From Mycobacterium barrassiae (GTDB lineage Bacteria > Actinomycetota > Actinomycetes > Mycobacteriales > Mycobacteriaceae), in NCBI RefSeq assembly GCF_025822765.1, contig NZ_JACKUK010000036.1, positions 62,001 through 126,000 on the forward strand: 64,000 bases of DNA. Direction: 5' to 3'. The notes below the pieces were generated by a model. It searched no databases. It worked only from the letters and a program-made list of their open reading frames with translations, and was not told the DNA's origin. Every line of letters begins with the position of its first letter. The stretch's first letter is position 1. Positions 57,452-64,000 of this stretch are shown piece after piece. Position numbers and translations under genes: made by a program.

Positions 57452-58962
57452 GATTCGATGACGTGGCGCGTGCGGTCCTCGCGGATCGGCACGCCGTTGC
57501 GGCCGCGCTGATCCTGCGCGTAGAGCGCGACGGCGTATGCCGCACCGCGACCGTTGATCTCGAGCGCGGTCTGGTTGACGTTGTCGATCGTGTCGGAGGC
57601 CTTGTGGTAGTTGGGGTCGAACGGCTCGCCCGCCTTGCCGCCCCACCGCTCGGCCTGTTCGACGGTCATCTTCTCCTCGGCGCCGGTGAAGAGACCGCCC
57701 GCTGCGACTCCCGCCAGCGTGAAGCTGCTGAAGTCCGAACGCCCTTCGAATTGGACGTCCTCGGGGTCCTTGCCCGCCCGCTTGAGAAAGGCCACCAGCG
57801 TCCGCTCGATGCCCGCCGACCCTTCGGGTATGCGCGGCGCCTCCATCTCCGGGTCGGGTGCCTCGGATTGATCGCCGTCGATGGTGAAGTACCCGGGGTT
57901 GGGCGAGGCGATCATGTCGAAGTTGAGATAGAGCGCGAGATCTTTGAGCTCCTCGACGTCCAGGGACGCCACGTAGTCGTTCGATCCGAGCAGTCCTAGC
58001 TCCTCGGCGCCCCAGAACCCGAACCGCACCGCGTATTTCACATCGGGTGTGGGCCCCAACTGCAGCGCCGTCTCCAACACCGCCGCCACCCCTGAGCCGT
58101 TGTCGTTGATTCCCGGGCCTTCCGCGACGCTGTCGAGGTGCGCACCGGTCATCACGACGTCGGACGTGGATCCCGTCTTGGTCTGGGCGATCACGTTCCG
58201 GGTGCGTTCGACGCGCACGCCCGCGTTGAGCTTGATGGTGGTCGGCCCCGGCTCGGCACGCAGCCGCTCACCGGAGTCCTTCGTGACGGCAATGACGGGG
58301 ATCTTCACATCGGTGTCCTCCCCGAGCGTGCCCCCCGCCTGATCGCCGTCGACGTTGTTGGCGACGATCAACGCGACCGCGCCGCGTGCTGCGGCCGCTT
58401 CCTGTTTGTCGCTGAACGGGCACTTCCCACGGTCGACCAGCACGACCGCACCCTTGACCGGCAGGCCGTCGTAGTCGGACACCGTGCAGCCCGGCGAGTC
58501 CTCGACGCGGGCGGGCACCAGCTCACCCGAAACGCCGTTCGGTCCGGTGCCGATGGTGTACTCCAGCGGAAAAGCGTCGACTTTGGCGCCGCCCACCGTC
58601 AGCGCCGGGTCGTCGGAATACGGCAGGCGCACTTCGAACTCGGGGGTCTGCACGTCGAAACCCTTGTCGCGCAGAGTGTTCGCCACGTAGTCGACGCTCG
58701 CGTCGTAGCCGGGTGTACCGAGAGCCCGGTTACCTCCGTGCTCGTCGGCGATCTGTTGCAGCTTGGTGATGTGCACCATCATCGCGTCCCTGGTCACCGC
58801 CTGGGACACCTTCTCCGCGAAGGCCGTCGCGGCAGGGCTGGGCCCCGCGGGGGTCGCCGGTGACTCGGTCGGCACCGGGCGCATTTCGCGTCCGCACCCG
58901 GCCAACACCATGGCGGCGGTCAGTAACAGCGCGGCCACCCTCGACAACGTTTTTCGACACAT
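57448..58962 (-). CDS. lpqL: LpqL-like M28 lipoprotein aminopeptidase
   Basis: 504 residues. Lipobox LAGC (Cys23), a PA domain with GAVVLVDRGKCPFSDKQEAA, and an M28 core: GAHLDSVAEGPGINDNGSG, WGAEELGLLG, NFDMIASPNPGYF. The fifth zinc ligand position is Phe (GRSDFSSF) instead of His. By location next to thiG it matches M. tuberculosis LpqL (Rv0418). Expected to trim peptides outside the membrane. TAACGT (58971-58976) sits 8 nt before the ATG and could give a second promoter inside the thi operon. It lies 11 nt after the SGNH gene. Confidence 0.88.
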   Translation of the reverse strand: MCRKTLSRVAALLLTAAMVLAGCGREMRPVPTESPATPAGPSPAATAFAEKVSQAVTRDAMMVHITKLQQIADEHGGNRALGTPGYDASVDYVANTLRDKGFDVQTPEFEVRLPYSDDPALTVGGAKVDAFPLEYTIGTGPNGVSGELVPARVEDSPGCTVSDYDGLPVKGAVVLVDRGKCPFSDKQEAAAARGAVALIVANNVDGDQAGGTLGEDTDVKIPVIAVTKDSGERLRAEPGPTTIKLNAGVRVERTRNVIAQTKTGSTSDVVMTGAHLDSVAEGPGINDNGSGVAAVLETALQLGPTPDVKYAVRFGFWGAEELGLLGSNDYVASLDVEELKDLALYLNFDMIASPNPGYFTIDGDQSEAPDPEMEAPRIPEGSAGIERTLVAFLKRAGKDPEDVQFEGRSDFSSFTLAGVAAGGLFTGAEEKMTVEQAERWGGKAGEPFDPNYHKASDTIDNVNQTALEINGRGAAYAVALYAQDQRGRNGVPIREDRTRHVIES

Positions 58963-58973
58963 CGCCCACCACG

Positions 58974-59759
58974 TTAGCCCGAGCCGGCGCCGTCACGCCC
59001 GGACACCTGCGCGACAACCAGATCGGCAACCATCCGCATGCCGACCGCATTGGGGTGTAGTGGAGCGGGCCGCCCGGGCAGCGGCAGACCGAACCGGGTC
59101 GTCCACGGTTCGGCCGACCACGCATGGTGGGCTTCGCTGCGCTCGGCGGCACGGACCAGCTCACAGCCGGTGTCCGCGGCGGCCTCGGCCGTGGCCCGTG
59201 CCAGCTCGCTGGCGACGTGCCGCCCCGTCGCGGCGTCGGAGTCGGACAGCGGCGGCGCGGGCACGCCTGGCGGGGGCAGCAGGGTCAGGTAGTCGACGAA
59301 CAGGACCCGGGCCGCGGGTGCACCGGTGCGCAGGGCGCGTCCGACATCTCGCAGCGACTCCGCGACGTCGGCCAGCGCACGATCGATCGTGGCGGTGTCG
59401 AGCATGCCGGCGAGGCGGCCGCCCAGCAGCGGCACGGCGCGCAGGAATCGCGGCACCCCCGCCGCGAACAGCAACGGCACATAGCCGACGTCGTTACCGC
59501 CGATGGTCACGGTGACCAGGTCCTCGGTTCCGTCGAGCGCCTCGACCTGCGGCGGGGCGCCCGGCTGCGGCTCCGACAGGATGTTGGCGGTGGTGGCCCC
59601 GGAGTACGTCACGTCGACGAGCTCGAGCCCCAACCGCTCGGCCACCAGGTGCGGGTAGTTGCGCGCCGACCGGCCGGCAAAGAACGGCGCACCGTCCGCG
59701 CGCGGCCTGATACCCGGTCCCGCAGCCATCGAACTACCGAGCGCCACATACCTTTTCAT
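58974..59759 (-). CDS. SGNH/GDSL-type hydrolase
   Basis: 261 residues. Block I YVALGSSMAAGPG (Ser9 nucleophile), block III TVTIGGNDVGY, and catalytic His in PAPLHPNAVGMR. No signal peptide is obvious, so the enzyme is probably cytosolic or non-classically exported. Members hydrolyse esters, lipids or acetylated sugars. It starts 6 nt after the thiG stop and is followed after 11 nt by lpqL, so it lies within the thiamin operon. Confidence 0.88.
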   Translation of the reverse strand: MKRYVALGSSMAAGPGIRPRADGAPFFAGRSARNYPHLVAERLGLELVDVTYSGATTANILSEPQPGAPPQVEALDGTEDLVTVTIGGNDVGYVPLLFAAGVPRFLRAVPLLGGRLAGMLDTATIDRALADVAESLRDVGRALRTGAPAARVLFVDYLTLLPPPGVPAPPLSDSDAATGRHVASELARATAEAAADTGCELVRAAERSEAHHAWSAEPWTTRFGLPLPGRPAPLHPNAVGMRMVADLVVAQVSGRDGAGSG

Positions 59760-59765
59760 GAGTCG

Positions 59766-60710
<945 letters not shown>

Positions 60711-60714
<4 letters not shown>

Positions 60715-61748
60715 CGCGCTCCCACCAGATCAGCTTCAGCCAACGGCACCCCGTTGAGCTCACCAACGATCGCCTCGGCTGTCCACGGCGCCAACAGGAA
60801 TCCGTTGCGCCCGTGCCCACCCGCGACGAGTGTGCGCTCGTCGAGTCGGCCGACGACGGGCAGACCGTCGGGGGTCATCGGGCGCAGCCCCGCCGCGCAT
60901 TCGGCGAACTCGTATTCACCCAGCGCGGGCATCACGGTGCAGGCGTCGTCGAGCAGCTCGCGTACGCCGGTGACGGCCGGCGCGGTGTCTCGACCGTGCT
61001 CGTACTGCGTGGCACCGACGACCACGCCGTCGTGGCGCGGCACCAGGTACACCTGACGGCCATGTACGCGGGCGCGAATCACGCGCTGCGGTATGGGCAT
61101 ACATCCCCGGCGCCAACGCAGCCGGAGCACCTCGCCCTTGACCGGGCGGATCGGCAGTCCTGGCCACAGCGACGGCGCATCGATGCCGTTGGCGATCACC
61201 ACGACGTCGGCGCGGACCTGGGTCAGCTTGCCGACCGGAGGCGCCCAACCGACCCCGAGGCGTTCGCACTCCGAGACAAGAGCGTCGACGAGCATCCGAT
61301 TGTCCACCGCCAGTTCGGTTTCAGCGCGGAAGCCGTGCCGAATGCCCTGCGCGAGCAGTGGTTCGATCTCGCGCGCGGCCGTGGTGAGCGCCACGGGGTG
61401 GCCCTGCGCGGCCAGCCATTCCCCGACGGTCTTCAGGTCGGCGGCGTCGGCCCTGTCGACGGCGACAACCAGCGATTCGCGTGCGGTGACGATCGCCTCG
61501 GGAAGACCATCGAGGAAAGAGCCCGGCCCGACCTGATTCCACATGGCCAGCGATGCCAGACCCAATCGCAGCAGTCGTTCCTCACCGGGCCAGCCCTCAC
61601 TGTGCGGGGCGAGCATGCCGCCCGCCACCCACGATGCGCCGTTCTCGTCGCTGCGGTGCACATGCACGGTCCACCCGTCGAGCGCCGCCCGGCGGGCCAC
61701 CGACAGACCGATGACGCCGCCGCCGATGACTGCGACCGATCCCTTCAC
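60711..61748 (-). CDS. thiO: Glycine oxidase ThiO
   Basis: 345 residues of the FAD-dependent DAO family: VAVIGGGVIGLSVARRAALDGW at the start, GCMPIPQRVIRARVHGRQVY and CAAGLRPMTPDGLPVVG near the end. Oxidises glycine to dehydroglycine for thiazole synthesis. The start is a GTG (61746-61748) with an excellent AGGGAGGGG Shine-Dalgarno. The upstream ATG at 61770-61772 lies within the TPP riboswitch 3' end and was rejected. First gene of the operon. Confidence 0.94.
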
Positions 61749-61754
61749 CGTTAC

Positions 61755-61844
61755 CCCTCCCTTCGCCGGCATGACCCGGATCAGGTGCGACGGTAAGGGC
61801 AGGGCGTGCCCACTCTCAGTCCCCGGTCCCGGGACTCCCGTGTC
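61755..61844 (-). ncRNA. TPP riboswitch controlling thiO-thiS-thiG
   Basis: On the minus strand: ACACGGGAGTCCCGG, GGGGACTGAGAGTGGG, and ACCTGATCCGGGTCATGCCG followed by GCGAAGGGAGGGG. All the conserved TPP core elements are present. The final purine tract is the thiO ribosome-binding site, so ligand binding should reduce translation. TACCGT at 61853-61858 is a suitable -10, placing the start point at the first aptamer base. Confidence 0.95.
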
Positions 61845-61852
61845 AGTCCATC

Positions 61853-61869
61853 ACGGTAGTCGCTAGCGT
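61853..61869. promoter_or_regulatory. Back-to-back -10 boxes of thiO and thiE
   Basis: TACCGT on the minus strand (61853-61858) suits the thiO riboswitch transcript. TAGCGT on the plus strand (61864-61869) stands 6 nt before the thiE GTG, giving a leaderless start. Five base pairs separate the two hexamers, so the promoters probably interfere. Confidence 0.5.
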
Positions 61870-61875
61870 CGCGGT

Positions 61876-62547
61876 GTGCACAAACCCCGTGAACGCCTCG
61901 CGACCGCATCGCTCTACCTGTGCACCGATGCGCGGCGCGAGCGCGGTGACCTCGCCGAGTTCGCCGAGGCGGCGCTGGCCGGCGGCGTCGACATCATTCA
62001 ATTGCGCGACAAGGGTTCGCCGGGCGAGCAGCAGTACGGGCCGCTCGAGGCGCGCGAAGAACTCGAGGCGCTGACCGTTCTCGTCGATGCCGCCCGCCGC
62101 CACGACGCGCTGTTGGCGGTGAACGACAGGGCGGACATCGCGCTGGCCGCGGGCGCCGACGTGCTGCACCTCGGCCAGGACGACCTGCCGCTGACGATCG
62201 CGCGCCGAATCATCGGTTCAGGCCCGGTGATCGGCCGGTCCACCCACGACAAAGCCCAGGTCGCCACGGCGATCAGCGAGGATGTCGACTACTTCTGTGT
62301 GGGGCCATGCTGGCCCACGCCCACCAAACCCGGCCGGTCGGCGCCCGGCCTCGACCTCGTACGCACGGCGGCGCAGTCCGGAACGGAGAAGCCCTGGTTC
62401 GCCATCGGCGGGATCGACGCGGCGCGGCTGCCCGAGGTGATCGCGGCAGGGGCGCGGCGGGTCGTCGTGGTGCGCGCGATCACCGCCGCCGACGACCCGC
62501 AAGCGGCGGCGCGGTTGTTGAAGGACGAGCTCAGAGCCGCTTGTTGA
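61876..62547 (+). CDS. thiE: Thiamine-phosphate synthase ThiE
   Basis: 223 residues; joins HMP-PP to thiazole phosphate to give thiamin phosphate. Conserved: [51 protein letters not shown] and [12 protein letters not shown]. It starts with GTG at 61876, 6 nt after TAGCGT, so it probably is leaderless and escapes the riboswitch that controls thiO, which lies wholly on the other side. It is divergent from thiO; its last 17 nt overlap mutT3. Confidence 0.95.
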   Translation: MHKPRERLATASLYLCTDARRERGDLAEFAEAALAGGVDIIQLRDKGSPGEQQYGPLEAREELEALTVLVDAARRHDALLAVNDRADIALAAGADVLHLGQDDLPLTIARRIIGSGPVIGRSTHDKAQVATAISEDVDYFCVGPCWPTPTKPGRSAPGLDLVRTAAQSGTEKPWFAIGGIDAARLPEVIAAGARRVVVVRAITAADDPQAAARLLKDELRAAC

Positions 62548-63037
62548 CCAGCAGCGGGATTGCCGCGGATTCCGTCCGCAACCGCGCCCAGCTGGCGGCG
62601 AAGCCGGGGTGCAACGGCAGATCGGCGACCTCGTCCTCGGCAACCCAGCGCAGTTCGGCGCTCTCCCGATTCGGGATGGTCTCCAGCTGTTCAGGGGCGT
62701 CGGCGATTACCGTCGTATAACTCCAGTACGCGTTGTCCTTGCCGAAGACCTCTTTGGTGACCACCTTGGTACGCACCGTCAGCTGATCCTCAGCCAGCCC
62801 GGCTTCCTCCCGGGCCTCCCTGATGGCGGCCTCCTCGACCGTCTCGTGGCTGTCCCTCGCGCCGCCGGGCAGACCCCACGTCCCGCCCTGGTGACTCCAC
62901 GCCGCGCGGTGTTGTAACAGCACGGCCGCCGAGCCGTCGTGGTGCGGGGCACGCAGCAGCAGACCGGCCGCGCCGTGTTTACCCCAGAACCACGCGCCGG
63001 TGTCGGAGACCACCCAACCGTCGCCATCCCCGCGCAC
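62531..63037 (-). CDS. mutT3: Nudix hydrolase MutT3
   Basis: 168 residues with a complete Nudix box: [18 protein letters not shown] followed by REEAGL (Gly, Glu, Arg-Glu, Glu-Glu, Gly all present). Removes pyrophosphate from nucleotides such as 8-oxo-dGTP or related compounds. The start is a GTG at 63035-63037; TATTCT (63044-63049) is 6 nt before it, so the message should be leaderless. Order and neighbours match M. tuberculosis Rv0413. Ends 17 nt inside thiE on the other strand. Confidence 0.92.
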   Translation of the reverse strand: MRGDGDGWVVSDTGAWFWGKHGAAGLLLRAPHHDGSAAVLLQHRAAWSHQGGTWGLPGGARDSHETVEEAAIREAREEAGLAEDQLTVRTKVVTKEVFGKDNAYWSYTTVIADAPEQLETIPNRESAELRWVAEDEVADLPLHPGFAASWARLRTESAAIPLLVNKRL

Positions 63038-63161
63038 GCGTCAAGAATACGGACGCGCGTCTTCGATGAAGCTCTTAGGATTTTTTTATAGAGTGGAAAG
63101 CGGTCAGGAACGATAGCCAGAAGAGCATCAGCCGGATAGAAAAAATGGAGTCCGCGCACTT

Positions 63162-64000
63162 GTGACTGTGGAGCTGGCGCACCCGTCGACCGAGCCGCTC
63201 GCGTCGCGGTCGCCCACAACACCAGCGCACCCACGCTGGTGGTTCCTCTGGACCACCCCCGGCCGGATCCTGAGCATCGGTGTCGTCCTTTCCGCCCTCG
63301 TGATCGCGAGCGCGTTTGCCACCTCCACGACGATCAACGACCGGCAAGAGGCGCTGACGACCGTTCTCAACCACACCGAGCCGCTGGCGTTCGCCGCCGG
63401 ACAGCTCTACACCACGCTGTCGGTCGCCGATGCCGCGGCGGCGACGGCGTTCATCGCCGGTGCCGAACCCCAGGATGTCCGGCAGCGCTACGAGCAGGCG
63501 ATCACCGATGCCTCGGTGGCCGTCACCCGGGCCTCGAGCGGACTCACCGACGAGCAACTGGTTCAGCTACTCGGCCGCGTCAACGCCGAACTCTCGGTGT
63601 ACACGGGGCTGGTCGAGACGGCGCGCACGAACAACCGGGCCGGAAATCCGGTCGGCTCCTCATACCTGTCCGAGGCGTCGGCGTTGATGCAGACCCGGAT
63701 CCTGCCCGAGGCGCAGCGGCTCTACGAGGAGACGTCGGCACGGGTGGATAAGGAGACCACCGCCTCGACACGGATTCCGGGGCCGGTGATCCTCATCGTG
63801 CTCGCCACGCTGTTGTTCGGCCTCTTCGCCAACCGGTGGCTGGCCCGGCGGACTCGGCGGCGGATCAACATCGGGTTCATCGCGGGTGGCCTTGCGGTGC
63901 TGATCATGTTGGTGTGGGTGGGCACCGCGCTGATCATCTCGACGGCGGACAGTCGCAACGCGAAAGACACTGCGGCCGAATCCCTCAAGACCGTCACCAA
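63162..64000 (+). CDS. Two-TM, sensor-like conserved membrane protein (Rv0412c-like), 5' part
   Basis: At least 279 residues visible; the gene runs off the window. A short cytosolic N-terminus (VTVELAHPSTEPLA) is followed by a transmembrane helix (about 38-60), an extracytoplasmic helical domain of about 140 residues (ending IPGPVIL), then two more helices (about 210-227 and 238-258) and the beginning of a second outer segment. By gene order it corresponds to Rv0412c, which lies beside glnH and pknG. Start is GTG; an ATG at 63146 meets a stop after seven codons. The helix-bundle domain resembles chemoreceptor-type sensors. Confidence 0.8.
   Translation, partial: MTVELAHPSTEPLASRSPTTPAHPRWWFLWTTPGRILSIGVVLSALVIASAFATSTTINDRQEALTTVLNHTEPLAFAAGQLYTTLSVADAAAATAFIAGAEPQDVRQRYEQAITDASVAVTRASSGLTDEQLVQLLGRVNAELSVYTGLVETARTNNRAGNPVGSSYLSEASALMQTRILPEAQRLYEETSARVDKETTASTRIPGPVILIVLATLLFGLFANRWLARRTRRRINIGFIAGGLAVLIMLVWVGTALIISTADSRNAKDTAAESLKTVT

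Noticed and set aside
61770-61772. ATG upstream of thiO (MPAKGG...)
   Set aside because: It lies inside the conserved TPP aptamer (GGTCATGCCGG); the GTG at 61748 follows an excellent ribosome-binding site.
63060-63085. Hairpin CTTC-GAT-GAAG followed by a T-run, considered as a terminator
   Set aside because: The stem is only 4 bp and the T-run is separated from it; more likely promoter DNA of the Rv0412c-like gene.

Overview
The window is high-GC actinobacterial DNA and almost certainly comes from a Mycolicibacterium/Mycobacterium chromosome. From memory of the M. tuberculosis map, two blocks keep the gene order of the Rv0412c-Rv0440 region, read in the opposite direction: groEL2, an SDR, moeA2, psd, pssA, a Cdc48-like ATPase; then a Lon-N-domain protein, a GCS2-type ligase, sodC, a LytR_C protein, DUF3263, def, GNAT, xthA, thiC, thiD, a small hydrolase; then lpqL, thiG-thiS-thiO, thiE, mutT3 and the Rv0412c-like membrane protein. 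No tRNA, rRNA, insertion sequence, prophage or CRISPR array was seen. Gene density is very high, with many 1-8 nt same-strand overlaps (ATGA/TGATG) and several tail-to-tail overlaps.

Layout. 0-9 kb: catabolic and detoxification genes (DUF2889 protein, membrane protein, aldehyde dehydrogenase, PAP2 phosphatase, DinB/mycothiol-transferase fold, VOC protein, D-aminoacylase-type amidohydrolase, quinone-oxidoreductase-like MDR, PPOX-fold protein, AbiEi/DUF559 protein). 9-11 kb: groEL2 with a strong terminator and two CIRCE operators over its promoter. 11-20 kb: accessory stretch between groEL2 and the conserved SDR (TetR, a second SDR, cupin, helicase, EmbR-like BTAD-FHA regulator, SRPBCC, HAD phosphatase, YdbS/YdbT-like PH-domain pair). 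20-26 kb: moeA, psd, pssA and a two-AAA-domain ATPase. 26-38 kb: a second accessory stretch (DUF1707 protein, NarL-type two-component system, CBS protein plus ArsB/NhaD permease, FAD monooxygenase, six-gene Mrp antiporter operon with a coupled methyltransferase). 38-44 kb: oxidative-stress and housekeeping genes. 44-49 kb: drug-efflux MFS gene divergent from the riboswitch-controlled thiC-thiD-hydrolase operon. 49-56 kb: proline-rich septum-formation-domain protein, Baeyer-Villiger monooxygenase, tandem-TetR regulator, small membrane proteins, amino-acid and uracil permeases. 56-62.5 kb: a minus-strand operon led by a second TPP riboswitch (thiO-thiS-thiG-SGNH esterase-two M28 lipoproteins), divergent from thiE. 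62.5-64 kb: mutT3 and the start of a two-TM sensor-like membrane protein that runs off the window.

Functionally, the two TPP riboswitches together control thiC, thiD, thiO, thiS and thiG, so thiamin supply is regulated at two points 14 kb apart. Mrp, ArsB/NhaD and the CBS protein form an ion-homeostasis region. Psd and PssA make phosphatidylethanolamine. About nineteen genes carry a TANNNT -10 hexamer 6-7 nt before the start codon, which is the signature of mycobacterial leaderless transcripts. I used that spacing to choose several starts that differ from the longest open frame.
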